DNA of 64,000 nt from Acidimicrobiia bacterium. Its GTDB lineage: Bacteria; Actinomycetota; Acidimicrobiia; Acidimicrobiales; Poriferisodalaceae. Below, in pieces: positions 1 to 9,292 of the stretch. The DNA lies in NCBI GenBank assembly GCA_022822525.1, contig JAJEBN010000078.1, positions 1 through 64,000 of the forward strand. The letters run 5' to 3'. Position 1 is the stretch's first letter; every line of letters begins with the position of its first letter. A model generated the notes under the pieces. The model made no database searches. It had not been told where the DNA came from and saw only the letters and a program-made list of their open reading frames with translations. Both the position numbers and the translations under genes were made by a program.

Positions 1-104
1 TTCTGTGTGGCGGCCAGATGACGACGACCGGGTGTGCGCGGCTGCTTGTGCCGAAGCCGGCCGCAGTTCGCACTGACGCCGGTTGAGCCGGGAGTGGGCC
101 GTCG

Positions 105-1043
105 ATGAGTGAGCAGCCCGAGCGTCGCGCCTCAGTCGGTGCCAAGTCACCCGGGAGCGGGGGCGACTACGACCCCGAAGCCGTGCCGGTGCGCGACGCG
201 GCCACGGTGATGATCCTGTCCGATGAGAACGACCCCCATGTGCTGATGCTCAAGCGCAACGCCCGCTCGATCTTCGTGGGCGACATGTGGGTGTATCCCG
301 GTGGCGCGGTCGACCCCGAAGACGCCACCCAGGTCGCCGACGAGACCGTTTCGGGTCTGACCGATGATGAAGCCTCGTTTCACATCGGCATCGAGCGGGG
401 CGGCATCGCGTTCTGGGTCGCGGCCCTGCGGGAGACGTTCGAGGAAGCAGGCATCCTGCTCGCCCATCACGACCACCCGGTCGGCGTGGAGGATCCCCGG
501 GACCTGCCCTCGGGCATCATCGATCTCTCGCCGCCTGATGTGGCCGAACGGTTCTCGCAATACCGCGACGAGGTCAATGCAGGCGAGCGCGACTTCATCG
601 AGACGGTGCGCAGCGAAGACCTGCTGCTCGACGGCGACAACGTCTATTTCATCGGCCGCTGGGTGACGCCGCTGGGCTCCCCTCGCCGCTACGACACGCG
701 GTTCTTCCTGACGGCGATGCCGGATGGCCAAGTGCCGCTGCCCGACCACGACGAGGCCGTAGAGCACCAGTGGGTTCGCCCCGCCGACGCCATCCGGCGC
801 AACGAGATCGGCGACATGGTGATGATGACGCCCACCATCGGCATGCTGCACCGCCTCGCCAGATTCGAGACCGTGGCCGAGGCGGTCGCTGCGGCGGGCA
901 GGGGCACGCCTGACGACGACGAGCACGTGCGGATCCGCTACGACAACGAGGGGCCGCACCGGATCGCCTTCCCCGACGACCCCGACTACCTCGAAGCCGA
1001 CGGCCGCACCGAAACCGGCATCCTGCGCTGGCCCTCGCGCTAG
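105..1043 (+). CDS. Nudix hydrolase, NUDT19-like with split Nudix box
   Basis: 312-residue cytosolic pyrophosphohydrolase of the Nudix superfamily. The substrate cannot be read from sequence; NUDT7/NUDT19-type relatives act on CoA or nucleoside diphosphate derivatives. The Nudix box is split: PGGAVDPED lies at residues 65-73 and the catalytic RETFEEAG helix at 109-116, with about 35 residues between them. Such an insertion is typical of NUDT19-like members. The ATG start has a GGGAG about 10 nt upstream. It converges on the cupin gene, and two hairpins fill the gap between them. The family call is safe; the substrate is unknown. Confidence 0.85.
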   Translation: MSEQPERRASVGAKSPGSGGDYDPEAVPVRDAATVMILSDENDPHVLMLKRNARSIFVGDMWVYPGGAVDPEDATQVADETVSGLTDDEASFHIGIERGGIAFWVAALRETFEEAGILLAHHDHPVGVEDPRDLPSGIIDLSPPDVAERFSQYRDEVNAGERDFIETVRSEDLLLDGDNVYFIGRWVTPLGSPRRYDTRFFLTAMPDGQVPLPDHDEAVEHQWVRPADAIRRNEIGDMVMMTPTIGMLHRLARFETVAEAVAAAGRGTPDDDEHVRIRYDNEGPHRIAFPDDPDYLEADGRTETGILRWPSR

Positions 1044-1102
1044 CCCCGCCCAGCCTCGGGGCTCAGCCTCGGGGTTCTGACAAGCCTCGGTTGCGTCCGA
1101 GG
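1043..1102. terminator. Two hairpins between convergent genes
   Basis: Hairpin 1 pairs GCCCCG (1043-1048) with CGGGGC (1057-1062). Hairpin 2 pairs CCTCGG (1085-1090) with CCGAGG (1097-1102), directly against the cupin stop codon. Both are perfect 6-bp stems without a T-tract. The position between convergent genes suggests bidirectional termination, by inference. Confidence 0.45.
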
Positions 1103-1576
1103 TCAGCTAGCGAATTCGCGGGCCGGTTCCCTGAAGGACTCGATGGTGTTCTCGGCCAGGATGTTGCGGTCGGCGTCGAGCACCTCGAACATCCGCCCCG
1201 TGGGCTCGTGCATCGAGAACAGCACCAGTGAGCCCTCGGGGCCGCCGCGCTCCATGTGCACGTCACCGCCCGGGCCGCTGCAGTAGGTGCCGGCGGGCCG
1301 GACATCGTGGTGCACCTCATTGCCGTCGTCGTCGATGTCGATGACGTGATGCTCACCTTCGAGCACCAGCGAGGTGGTCGTCGCCACGTGGCGGTGGAAG
1401 TGGCAGTAGGCATCGGGCGCCCAGCGGATGAGCAGGTCCAGCCGCCCGACGTCCTCCTGGTGGCCCAGCACGGCGATGTCGTAGTCGATCGGGTAGTCGA
1501 ATCGCGGCCCGCCCTCGTAGTGGATCCACGCAAGATCGTTGGTGTCGAAGCGGAAGCCAGAGTTCTCTGCGCTCAC
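1103..1576 (-). CDS. Cupin-domain protein
   Basis: 157-residue single-domain cupin, probably a small metal-binding protein. A His-rich strand with HFHRH near residues 59-63 and a second motif near PGGDVHMERGG supply candidate metal ligands. The GTG start at 1576 is chosen because AAGGAG lies about 7 nt upstream; longer in-frame extensions would run across tRNA-Arg. The fold call is good, but no reaction or pathway can be assigned. Neighbours (a Nudix gene and tRNA-Arg) give no clue to the substrate. Confidence 0.75.
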   Translation of the reverse strand: MSAENSGFRFDTNDLAWIHYEGGPRFDYPIDYDIAVLGHQEDVGRLDLLIRWAPDAYCHFHRHVATTTSLVLEGEHHVIDIDDDGNEVHHDVRPAGTYCSGPGGDVHMERGGPEGSLVLFSMHEPTGRMFEVLDADRNILAENTIESFREPAREFAS

Positions 1577-1711
1577 GGTCGGTCTCCTTCGAGCGGCGGG
1601 CGAGGTGCATGCCAGCCCCCAGAATGTACCGAGCAGGCCGCCGCTGTCGCCCCGAGACCTTGGACCGGCGCCAGATGGGTGGCAGGATGGCGCTGGGCCT
1701 GCGTGGCCTGA

Positions 1712-1785
1712 GCCCCCGTGGCGCAACTGGACAGCGCAGCGGGCTTCTATCCCGCCGGTTGCAGGTTCGAGTCCTGCCGGGGGCG
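1712..1785 (+). tRNA. tRNA-Arg (anticodon TCT)
   Basis: Acceptor GCCCCCG (1712-1718) pairs with CGGGGGC (1778-1784). The anticodon stem GCGGG/CCCGC encloses loop CTTCTAT, giving anticodon TCT, which reads AGA. The T arm GCAGG-TTCGAGT-CCTGC is intact. The 3' CCA is not encoded. Confidence 0.95.
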
Positions 1786-1842
1786 CATCGGCGATGACAG
1801 GCGGCGATGCCGCATCGCGATGGTGTCCCCGGTCGACGCGGG

Positions 1843-1848
1843 TAGGTT
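1843..1848 (+). promoter_or_regulatory. Candidate leaderless -10 box of folE
   Basis: TAGGTT lies exactly 6 nt before the ATG at 1855, the spacing expected if transcription begins at the start codon. The same arrangement recurs at several other genes in this window. No convincing -35 is visible. Confidence 0.4.
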
Positions 1849-1854
1849 CACCGG

Positions 1855-2523
1855 ATGCCGCGGAGCGCATTTTCCGGCACGGATGCTGCTCCGGCGCCAA
1901 ATGTCGCTGGAGGGGCGATGTCGATCGCTGAGACCAACGGTGCTGTGACCGACCAGCAGGTGGACACGGACCGCATCGAGAAGGCCGTCAGGGAGATCCT
2001 GCTCGCGATCGGCGAGGACCCCGATCGGGACGGGTTGCAGAAGACGCCCAAGCGCGTCGCCCGCATGTACGCCGAAGTGTTCGCTGGCCTGCAGGAAGAC
2101 CCCGAGCATCACCTGAAGGTGCAGTTCGAGACCGGCCATGACGAGATGGTCATGGTGCGCGACATCCCCTTCTATTCGATGTGCGAGCACCACCTGATGC
2201 CCTTCGTGGGCCGTGCCCATGTTGCCTACATTCCCGGCGAGCGGGGCATGATCACCGGGCTGTCCAAGCTCGCCCGGCTGGTGGAGGCCTACGCCCGCCG
2301 GCCGCAGGTGCAAGAACGGCTCACCACCCAGGTCGCCGACAAGCTGATGGAGGTGCTCGAGCCGCGGGGTACGCTCGTGGTTGTCGAGGCCGAGCATCAG
2401 TGCATGTCGATGCGAGGCGTGCAGAAGCCGGGGTCGCTGACGATCACGTCGGCGGTTCGGGGGCAATTCCGTAACACGGCCACCCGTGCGGAGGCGATGC
2501 ACCTCATCGGCGTGGGTCGCTAG
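1855..2523 (+). CDS. folE: GTP cyclohydrolase I
   Basis: Catalyses GTP to 7,8-dihydroneopterin triphosphate, the first step of folate and pterin synthesis, as a cytosolic homodecamer. The zinc-site motif CEHHLMPF and a second cysteine in [11 protein letters not shown] are both present. Length (222 aa) is normal. Two starts compete: ATG 1855 sits 6 nt after a TAGGTT box (leaderless), while ATG 1918 has GGAGG with a short 4-nt spacer and would give 201 aa. Homology begins after residue 22, so it does not decide. folC lies 12 kb away and is not part of the same operon. Confidence 0.95.
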   Translation: MPRSAFSGTDAAPAPNVAGGAMSIAETNGAVTDQQVDTDRIEKAVREILLAIGEDPDRDGLQKTPKRVARMYAEVFAGLQEDPEHHLKVQFETGHDEMVMVRDIPFYSMCEHHLMPFVGRAHVAYIPGERGMITGLSKLARLVEAYARRPQVQERLTTQVADKLMEVLEPRGTLVVVEAEHQCMSMRGVQKPGSLTITSAVRGQFRNTATRAEAMHLIGVGR

Positions 2524-2592
2524 CGGCCCACAGGCCGAATTGCATGCACGGCGCTGTGCTCGAGTCACGTTCTGCGTGAGTGCGAGCCGTAG

Positions 2593-5547
2593 ATGAGACT
2601 CAGCGCGGACGTATTCGCTGGCCCGCCGGAGTTGGGGCGCAGCCTGTTGGTGCTTCCGGGCGGCGCTGCGCCCGACGCGTGGTCGGGCTGCGAACGGGTG
2701 CGGGTCAGGCTCGCCGACATCGGTGCGGCGACGGGCCGCCAGCTGCGTGAGGCTTGGCTGGAGCGGACCCGGCTGGTCATCGAGCTCGACGGTGACTTTC
2801 CCGAACCGTCGCCGGTCTGGCAGTCACCGTGGTGGGAGCTGTCGCCGGGGCTGACCATGCGATCGGAAGTGCTGGCGCACCTGATCACCGCCAACGCCGT
2901 CGATGCTCGGCAGCCCGAGCGGGCCCGCTTCGCTCCCGTCGAGGCGGCTCTGCGGCTCGGCGCCGTGCTCGCGAGCGGGTCAAGCACGTTTGCCGCTGGC
3001 GACGGCGATGTGGTCACCGACGCCGGACCGGTGTGGTGCGACGGCGGACCTCTGGCGGTGTTCGAACTGGCTGCAGCGGTGGTGCCTGCGGCCAACCTGG
3101 CGGCGGGCAGCCTGCGCGCGGTGCAGCCGGCCGTGCCGCAAGCCGACCTGGCATCGGATCAGCATGCGGCTGTCGGCCACCTGGGCGGCGCTGCGTGCAT
3201 CGTTGCGCCGGCAGGATCGGGCAAGACCCGGGTGCTCACCGAGCGGGCCCGCTATCTCGTGAGGGATCTCGGAGTTGCCCCCGCTGCGGTGTGCCTGGTG
3301 GCGTTCAACGTTCGGGCCCGTCGCGAGATGGAAGAGCGCACTGCGGACCTGAAGGGACTGCAAGTGCGGACCCTCAACAGCATCGCCCTGGCTATCTGCA
3401 ACGGCACTGGCCCCTTCGCCCGTCCGGCGGACCGGAGCCGGGTCCAGGTCATCGACGAGATGGGGGTGCGCGACCGTCTTGACGGCATTGTCAAGCGTCG
3501 CCGGCGGGCGATGACCGATCAGCTCGCACCATGGCTGGAGGCACTGAGTGCTACCCGGCTGGGGCTGCGCGACCCGGCTGTCGTCGAAGGCGAGTTCCAG
3601 CCTGACGTGCCGGAGTTCTCGACGTTGGCGCCGCGCTACGTCAACGAGCTGGCGGCTGACGGACTGGTCGACTTTGACCAGCAGATCATCGGGGCGATCG
3701 AAATCCTGTTGGCCGACCCCGCAGCCCGTGCCGCCGCACGCCGGGCTTGCGGCGTGCTGCTGGTGGACGAATTTCAGGACTTGACACCGGCTCACCTGCT
3801 GATGATCCGGCTGCTGGCCGGTCCCCGCGCCGACGTGTTCGCCGTCGGCGACGACGACCAGACCATCTACGGCTACGCGGGCGCATCGCCGCAGTGGCTC
3901 ATCGACTTCGACAAGTACTTCCCTGGCGCGGCACGCCATCACCTGAACGTCAACTACCGCTGCCCGCCGTCCGTGGTGGGCGCCGCAGTCAACCTGCTGT
4001 CGCACAATCACCGCCGCATCGACAAGCAGATCACCGCGCCGACGCAGGTCGGCGCGGTGACTCCCGAGGTGTTCGACGGCGACGCGGCATCGACGAAGGT
4101 GCCGGAAGCGGGACAAGTCGGCAGCCATGCCACCGCCAAGAGCCGTGACGACGGCGCACTCGCAGTCAAGGCCGGGTCGGAGGCAGCTGCGGCACTGCGG
4201 GAGACGGTGATGTCTCTGCTGAACGACGGCGCTCAGCCGTCGGACATCGCTGTGCTGACGCGGGTCAACAGCACGCTGCTGGTGCCCCAGATCGTGCTCG
4301 GCGACATGGGCGTGGCGGCGGATGCTCCGCTGGGACGCGGGTTCATCGAGCGCACTGGCATCGCGGGCGCGTTGGCGTGGCTCAGGCTGGCGGTCGCTTC
4401 ACGTCAGGCACTGCCGGGGGGCGCGTTGTCGGATGCGGCGCGCCGGCCGCCGCGTGGCATCTCGCCGCGCGTCATTGAGTGGATCGGCGAGCAGCGCAGC
4501 CTCGGCGCGCTGCGTGCGCTGGCGGGCCGGCTCAGTGACGAGCGCTCGGCGACCAAGGTCGACGAGTTCGCCGATGACATCGACATGCTGCGCCAGCGCA
4601 CAGCCAACGAGCAGCTTTCCACCGAGGCCATCCTCGAGATCGTTCGGGATGAGCTGGGTTTGGGGCACAGCCTCGACACCCGCTTGGATGCCTCGCGACG
4701 CTCCGTGGACAGATCCGCTCACGGCGACGACCTGCGGGCGCTGATCTCGGTGGCGCACCTGCATCCCGACCCGGCCAGTTTCGCCGCATGGCTGGCTGAC
4801 CGCTTGTCAGGGTTCGGCGCCGCGGACGCAGCCGGCTTCGGCAACGACGAGGCTCGTTCTTCGGGCGACGGCGCTTCTGTGGGCTCGGCACGCCCGACGC
4901 GCTCGGCACAGCAACCGGGGGTTCGGCTCGCGACAGTTCACCGGGTGAAGGGCCTCGAATGGCCCCACGTCATCGTCTACGAGGCCTCGGCAGGTCTGAT
5001 GCCGCACCGCCTCGCTCACGACATCGAGGAAGAACGCCGCGTCTTCCACGTGGCGCTGACCCGCTGTGCTGCATCTGTGACATTCATCAGCGACGATCCG
5101 CCGTCACCGTTTCTGGCCGAGCTCAGTGAACTCGCGCCGCCGCTGCCCGCCGAACCCGAGCCGCCGCTCACCGGATCAACGCGGCGAGAGTCCCCGAGAG
5201 GCGCCGATTCTGGAGCCGGTCCAGGGTTCGGTGCCCGTGCCGAGCGGGGCGACTCAGCGGTGCTGTCGGGCACCGGTTCGCGTGCAGCGGCCCGGCGACC
5301 GAAGCCCGAGCCGCCGACCGATCCGGGTGATGCGGCGCTGTTCGAAGCGCTGCGCGCCTGGCGCCTCGAGCGAAGTCGAGCAGAAGGCGTGCGCGCATTC
5401 AGAGTCTTCTCAGACGCGGTTCTGATTGGGCTCGCTACCCGGCGCCCCAGCAACGACGCGGAGCTGATGGCCGTGCCCGGCATCGGGCCGGCCAAGCGAG
5501 ACTCCTACGGCGTGGAAGTGCTGGCCGTCATCGCACAACACGCCTGA
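2593..5547 (+). CDS. UvrD2-like SF1 DNA helicase with HRDC domain
   Basis: 984-residue ATP-dependent 3'-5' DNA helicase of the UvrD/PcrA/Rep family, probably acting in repair or fork restart. Walker A (APAGSGKT, Lys211), the Walker B LLVDEFQD, GDDDQTIYGYAGA, the NYRCP motif and the late ATVHRVKGLEWPHV motif are all present. The last 70 residues form an HRDC domain, as in mycobacterial UvrD2. Two features are unusual: about 190 residues precede Walker A (a few dozen is normal), and a Pro/Arg-rich linker separates helicase from HRDC. The ATG start has no clear ribosome binding site. Confidence 0.85.
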   Translation: MRLSADVFAGPPELGRSLLVLPGGAAPDAWSGCERVRVRLADIGAATGRQLREAWLERTRLVIELDGDFPEPSPVWQSPWWELSPGLTMRSEVLAHLITANAVDARQPERARFAPVEAALRLGAVLASGSSTFAAGDGDVVTDAGPVWCDGGPLAVFELAAAVVPAANLAAGSLRAVQPAVPQADLASDQHAAVGHLGGAACIVAPAGSGKTRVLTERARYLVRDLGVAPAAVCLVAFNVRARREMEERTADLKGLQVRTLNSIALAICNGTGPFARPADRSRVQVIDEMGVRDRLDGIVKRRRRAMTDQLAPWLEALSATRLGLRDPAVVEGEFQPDVPEFSTLAPRYVNELAADGLVDFDQQIIGAIEILLADPAARAAARRACGVLLVDEFQDLTPAHLLMIRLLAGPRADVFAVGDDDQTIYGYAGASPQWLIDFDKYFPGAARHHLNVNYRCPPSVVGAAVNLLSHNHRRIDKQITAPTQVGAVTPEVFDGDAASTKVPEAGQVGSHATAKSRDDGALAVKAGSEAAAALRETVMSLLNDGAQPSDIAVLTRVNSTLLVPQIVLGDMGVAADAPLGRGFIERTGIAGALAWLRLAVASRQALPGGALSDAARRPPRGISPRVIEWIGEQRSLGALRALAGRLSDERSATKVDEFADDIDMLRQRTANEQLSTEAILEIVRDELGLGHSLDTRLDASRRSVDRSAHGDDLRALISVAHLHPDPASFAAWLADRLSGFGAADAAGFGNDEARSSGDGASVGSARPTRSAQQPGVRLATVHRVKGLEWPHVIVYEASAGLMPHRLAHDIEEERRVFHVALTRCAASVTFISDDPPSPFLAELSELAPPLPAEPEPPLTGSTRRESPRGADSGAGPGFGARAERGDSAVLSGTGSRAAARRPKPEPPTDPGDAALFEALRAWRLERSRAEGVRAFRVFSDAVLIGLATRRPSNDAELMAVPGIGPAKRDSYGVEVLAVIAQHA

Positions 5548-5562
5548 GCGGCACGCACCACG

Positions 5563-6225
5563 TCAGACGGCGAGTGGGCCGTGGCCGGCGAGGAACCGCT
5601 GCGCCATCACCATCAGCACCACCCAGTATTCGGCCCCGGGCACGAAGTCGTCGAGGGTGACTTCGAACGTGACCTCGCTGGCGTCGGGATGCCCGGCTGA
5701 GGAGATGCCCTGCACCGTGATCGAAGGAGCACCGCCGAACAGTGCGAGCAGGTCGACGATGGGCGCGTCGAGCACCGAGTCGACCTCATCGCGGGCCAGC
5801 ACGTAGTCGGCGAGTGGACGGTCGTCGCGCAGCAGGAACACACTGGTCAGCTCGCAATTGAGCGTGCCCTCGCCGCTGTCGTCGGCCAGCCGCCGGACGC
5901 CGAGCGGCACCAAGTCGGTGCTGGCGGGGGATATGCCGAGCTCTTCTTCGAGCTCCCGCACCCCGTCGAGCGGTGTTTCGCCGGCGGCGAGATGTCCGGC
6001 CGCGCTGATGTCGATCAGCCCGGGAAAGGCAGCCTTGGTGCGCGATCGCTGCTGCAGCACCGCCGTCGGCACGCCGTCACGCAGCGTGACGATCTGGCAG
6101 TGGAATACCTGGTGCCACTCGCCTCGCTGGTGCACCTCGTCCCGTGGGGCAGTGCGCACGTAACGCCCCACCTCGTCGACGACATCGAGCAGTTCCACGC
6201 CGGGCGCGCTGTCAGTCACCGCCAC
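5563..6225 (-). CDS. Nudix hydrolase, IPP-isomerase-like
   Basis: About 220 residues. The N-terminus reads ELLDVVDEVG...RDEVHQRGEWHQVFH, typical of the isopentenyl-diphosphate-isomerase-like Nudix group that opens with a DxxD and HRG-type segment. The Nudix box is AGHLAAGETPLDGVRELEEELGI; between the first Glu and the Arg there are 6 residues instead of the canonical 7. The start is uncertain: GTG 6225 or GTG 6219, neither with a strong ribosome site. It lies 40 nt behind the LLM oxidoreductase on the same strand and may be cotranscribed. Substrate unknown. Confidence 0.75.
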   Translation of the reverse strand: MAVTDSAPGVELLDVVDEVGRYVRTAPRDEVHQRGEWHQVFHCQIVTLRDGVPTAVLQQRSRTKAAFPGLIDISAAGHLAAGETPLDGVRELEEELGISPASTDLVPLGVRRLADDSGEGTLNCELTSVFLLRDDRPLADYVLARDEVDSVLDAPIVDLLALFGGAPSITVQGISSAGHPDASEVTFEVTLDDFVPGAEYWVVLMVMAQRFLAGHGPLAV

Positions 6226-6265
6226 ATTGTTCCCGATTGTTTCCGCTGGCGAGGCCAGCGGGCGG

Positions 6266-7108
6266 CTACAGCAGCTCGGCGTACTTGTCGAGGATCGGCA
6301 GCACGGTGTCGGCATCGGCCGGCGGCAGGCCGAGCACCACCCGGGTGCAGCCGACCTCAGCGAGGCTCTCGATGATCTCCGGCTTGGGCGGCGTGCCGAA
6401 CTGGCCGAACTCGATCTCATCGGGGTCACGGCCCGCCTCGATCGCCGACTCACGGATCTGCTTGATCGGCACGTCGAAGTCGTAGCGGCCCGAGATCGGC
6501 ATCCAGCCGTCGCAGAACTCCACGATGTCGGCGATGGTCTTCGGTCCGGCAGCACCGCCGAGGATCACCTTCGGGCCGCCCTCCTGGATCGGCTTGGGCC
6601 ACGACCACGACGAGTCGAAGTTCACCCAGTCGCCGTGGAACTCGGCCTCGTCCTTCGTCCACAGCTCGCGCACCGCCAGCATCATCTCGCGGGTGATTGC
6701 ACGGCGGTCGGTGTACTTCACGCCGTGGTTCCGCAGCTCTTCCTTGTTCCAGCCGTAGCCGATGCCCAAGATGAAGCGGCCGTTCGAGATCCGGTCCACC
6801 GTGGCGGCTTCCTTCGCCAGCCAGATCGGGTCGCGCTGAGCGACGAGCGTGATGCCGGTGCCGAGCATGATGTTCTCGGTGACCGCTGCCGCGGCACCCA
6901 GCGACACGAACTGGTCGTGCGTGCGCCAGTACTCCTCGGGCAGTGGCGGCGCACCCTCGCGACCGCCCCATGGCGTCTCGCGGCTGGTGGGGATGTGGCT
7001 GTGCTCGGGCAACCACAGCGACTCGAAGCCCCGTTCCTCGGTGGCTTTGGCCAACTCGACGGGCCCGATGGCCTTGTCGGTGGGGAACATCATCACGCCG
7101 ATCTTCAC
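6266..7108 (-). CDS. LLM-class F420-dependent oxidoreductase
   Basis: 280-residue TIM-barrel oxidoreductase of the luciferase-like monooxygenase superfamily, close to the actinobacterial F420 subgroup. Recognisable blocks are the N-terminal KIGVMMFPTD strand, the ERGFESLWLPEHSH motif, the RISNGRFILGIGYGWNKEE loop that shapes the cofactor pocket, and a central KPIQEGGPKVILGG strand. The GTG start is supported by AGGAGG 7 nt upstream. Use of F420 rather than FMN is inferred from similarity. The substrate is unknown. Confidence 0.85.
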   Translation of the reverse strand: MKIGVMMFPTDKAIGPVELAKATEERGFESLWLPEHSHIPTSRETPWGGREGAPPLPEEYWRTHDQFVSLGAAAAVTENIMLGTGITLVAQRDPIWLAKEAATVDRISNGRFILGIGYGWNKEELRNHGVKYTDRRAITREMMLAVRELWTKDEAEFHGDWVNFDSSWSWPKPIQEGGPKVILGGAAGPKTIADIVEFCDGWMPISGRYDFDVPIKQIRESAIEAGRDPDEIEFGQFGTPPKPEIIESLAEVGCTRVVLGLPPADADTVLPILDKYAELL

Positions 7109-7354
7109 AGTGGGTCCTCCTGGTGGATGGCGAAGCGATCACGCCGCTGGCCGGTCGTGGCCGCCGCTGAGGGTAACGGCCCGGTGCCGTCGGTGCCCGG
7201 CTGCGGGGCGATGCGAGCAGGTCTCAGAGGTGGTCGAAGAGGCGTTGGACCCGCCCCGGTGTGGCCTAGCGTGGCCCCGGCGCGTAGTGAGCAGGCGCCT
7301 GCGCTCGCAAGAATGGCGCCTGGCGGCATGGATGCCCGATGACCGGGAGGCACA

Positions 7355-7546
7355 GTGAAGATCACCATCGACGTCGAGAAGTGCATCGGCAGCGGTTCCT
7401 GCGAGATGATCGCCCCGGGCGTCTTCGAGGTAGGCAACGACGGTCTCGTCCAGCTGCTGAACGACAGTCCCAGTGCTGAGGACCACAGCGCCGTACGCAC
7501 CGCGGCAGCAAGCTGCCCAACACAGGTCATCTCGGTAGACGACTGA
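7355..7546 (+). CDS. 3Fe-4S ferredoxin
   Basis: 63-residue cytosolic electron carrier. Three cysteines (C10, C16, C54) lie in CIGSGSC and SCPTQV; this set ligates a [3Fe-4S] cluster in the ferredoxins that serve actinobacterial cytochromes P450. The GTG start has GGGAGG a few bases upstream. No P450 gene lies nearby, so the redox partner is unknown. It is divergent from the LLM oxidoreductase, with 246 nt between the starts. A short hairpin (7563-7578) follows the gene. Confidence 0.88.
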   Translation: MKITIDVEKCIGSGSCEMIAPGVFEVGNDGLVQLLNDSPSAEDHSAVRTAAASCPTQVISVDD

Positions 7547-7681
7547 CCGCACGGCACCGCTGACCCGCAACGCCGGGTGCTGGCGCCAGTCCAATAATCG
7601 ACGCAGGCCGTACTTACCTCCACCGGTACGATCGATCTTCGGAGCTGAACCGCAGGCCCTGCAGGCTCGGCTCCTCACACT

Positions 7682-7755
7682 CGGGAAGTGGCGCAGCCTG
7701 GTAGCGCACCTGCTTTGGGAGCAGGGGGTCGTGGGTTCAAATCCCGCCTTCCCGA
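7682..7755 (+). tRNA. tRNA-Pro (anticodon TGG)
   Basis: Acceptor CGGGAAG (7682-7688) pairs with CTTCCCG (7748-7754), with discriminator A at 7755. Stem CCTGC/GCAGG encloses loop TTTGGGA, so the anticodon is TGG. D and T arms are complete; CCA is not encoded. Confidence 0.95.
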
Positions 7756-7795
7756 CTGATCAGTGCAGGCGCACTCTGCCCCGCTTGGCCGGTGC

Positions 7796-9292
7796 TCAGC
7801 GGGCGGTGGGGAATCCCAGGTCGACGCCGCGGTCGGCGGGGTCGGGCCAGTGCTCGGTGACGGCCTTGAGGCGGGTGTAGAAGCGGATGCCTTCGGGGCC
7901 GTGCATGTGGTGGTCGCCGAACAGCGAGTCCTTCCAGCCGCCGAAGGAGTGGTACGCCATCGGCACCGGGATGGCCACGTTCACGCCGACCATGCCGATG
8001 GGCGCCTCGCGGCGGAACCGCCGGGCGGCGCCGCCGTCCCGGGTGAACAGCGCTACGCCGTTGCCGAACTGGTTGTTCTCGATGAGCTCCATCGCTTCGT
8101 CGAATGACTCCACCCGCACCAGGCACAGCACGGGGCCGAAGATCTCGTCCTCGTAGACCTTCATCTCGGTGGTGACCTCGTCGAGCAGCGTGGGGCCCAC
8201 CCAGTAGCCGTCTGGGTGGCCGTCCACCTCCAGGCCGCGCCCGTCGCGCTGCACGACCGCGCCCTCGGATTCGCCCAGGTCGATGTAGCTGAGCACCCGG
8301 TCACGGTGCTCGGCCGTCACGAGCGGTCCCATGTCGACCGCCTCGGCGCCCAGCCCGTTGCCGATGCGCAGACCGTCGATCCGCTCGCAGATCGCGTCCG
8401 ACAGCTCGTCGGCGATCGCACCCACCGCCACGACGACCGAGATGGCCATGCAGCGCTCGCCTGCCGACCCGTAGCCAGCCGACACCGCAGCGTCGGCCGC
8501 CTGGCCGAGGTCGGCGTCGGGCAGCACGATCATGTGATTCTTGGCACCGCCGAGCGCCTGCACCCGCTTGCCCGCCATCGACGCCGTGCGGTGCACATGG
8601 CGGGCGATCGGCGTCGAGCCCACGAAGCTCACAGCGTCAATCCCCGGGTGCTCGCACAGAGCGTTCACCGCGTCCGCATCGCCGTGCAGCACGTTGAACA
8701 CGCCGTCGGGCAGCCCCGCATCGGCGAACAGCTCGCCGATCCGCACTGTCACCGACGGATCCTTCTCGGACGGCTTGAGCACGAAGCAGTTGCCGCAGGC
8801 GATGGCCACCGGGTACATCCACATCGGCACCATCGCAGGGACGTTGAACGGCGTGATGCCCGCCACCACGCCCACCGGCTGGCGCACCGTGTAGGCGTCG
8901 TGCTCGGTGCTGATGTCGTCGGTGCGCTCGCCCTTGAGCAGCTGGCCGACGCCGCAGGCGAACTCCACCACCTCGATGCCTCGCCTCATCTCACCCATGG
9001 CGTCGGCGCGGACCTTGCCGTGCTCGGCCGAGACCATCTCGGCAAGCTCCAAGCAGTGCTCGGTGAGCAGTTCCCGGAAGTTGAACATGATCGCGGCACG
9101 CGACGCGATCGACGCGTCACGCCAGCTCTCCCACGCAGTGCGTGCCGCACCGACGGCCGCGTCCACGTCGCTGCCCGAAGCCATGGGCACGGTGGCGATC
9201 ACATTGGAGGTGACCGGGTCGGTTACCTCGAACATCGTCTTGGGCGAGCCTGCGGTTCGCTGACCGCCGATCCAGTGGTCGACTTGCCTCAT
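7796..9292 (-). CDS. mmsA: CoA-acylating methylmalonate-semialdehyde dehydrogenase
   Basis: 498-residue aldehyde dehydrogenase that oxidises methylmalonate or malonate semialdehyde with NAD+ and CoA to propionyl-CoA or acetyl-CoA, in valine, thymine and inositol breakdown. The catalytic Cys281 sits in GSAGERCMAIS. The family signature LGGAKNHMIVLPDAD separates it from ordinary aldehyde dehydrogenases, and the N-terminal VDHWIGG matches the family. ATG 9292 is chosen because AGGAGG lies 7 nt upstream. It stands alone on the minus strand. Confidence 0.92.
   Translation of the reverse strand: MRQVDHWIGGQRTAGSPKTMFEVTDPVTSNVIATVPMASGSDVDAAVGAARTAWESWRDASIASRAAIMFNFRELLTEHCLELAEMVSAEHGKVRADAMGEMRRGIEVVEFACGVGQLLKGERTDDISTEHDAYTVRQPVGVVAGITPFNVPAMVPMWMYPVAIACGNCFVLKPSEKDPSVTVRIGELFADAGLPDGVFNVLHGDADAVNALCEHPGIDAVSFVGSTPIARHVHRTASMAGKRVQALGGAKNHMIVLPDADLGQAADAAVSAGYGSAGERCMAISVVVAVGAIADELSDAICERIDGLRIGNGLGAEAVDMGPLVTAEHRDRVLSYIDLGESEGAVVQRDGRGLEVDGHPDGYWVGPTLLDEVTTEMKVYEDEIFGPVLCLVRVESFDEAMELIENNQFGNGVALFTRDGGAARRFRREAPIGMVGVNVAIPVPMAYHSFGGWKDSLFGDHHMHGPEGIRFYTRLKAVTEHWPDPADRGVDLGFPTAR

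Noticed and set aside
5366..5380. REP-like motif CTCGA-GCGAAG-TCGAG inside the uvrD2 linker
   Set aside because: It is a single copy with a 5-bp stem, in frame in a disordered linker. No second copy was recognised in the window.
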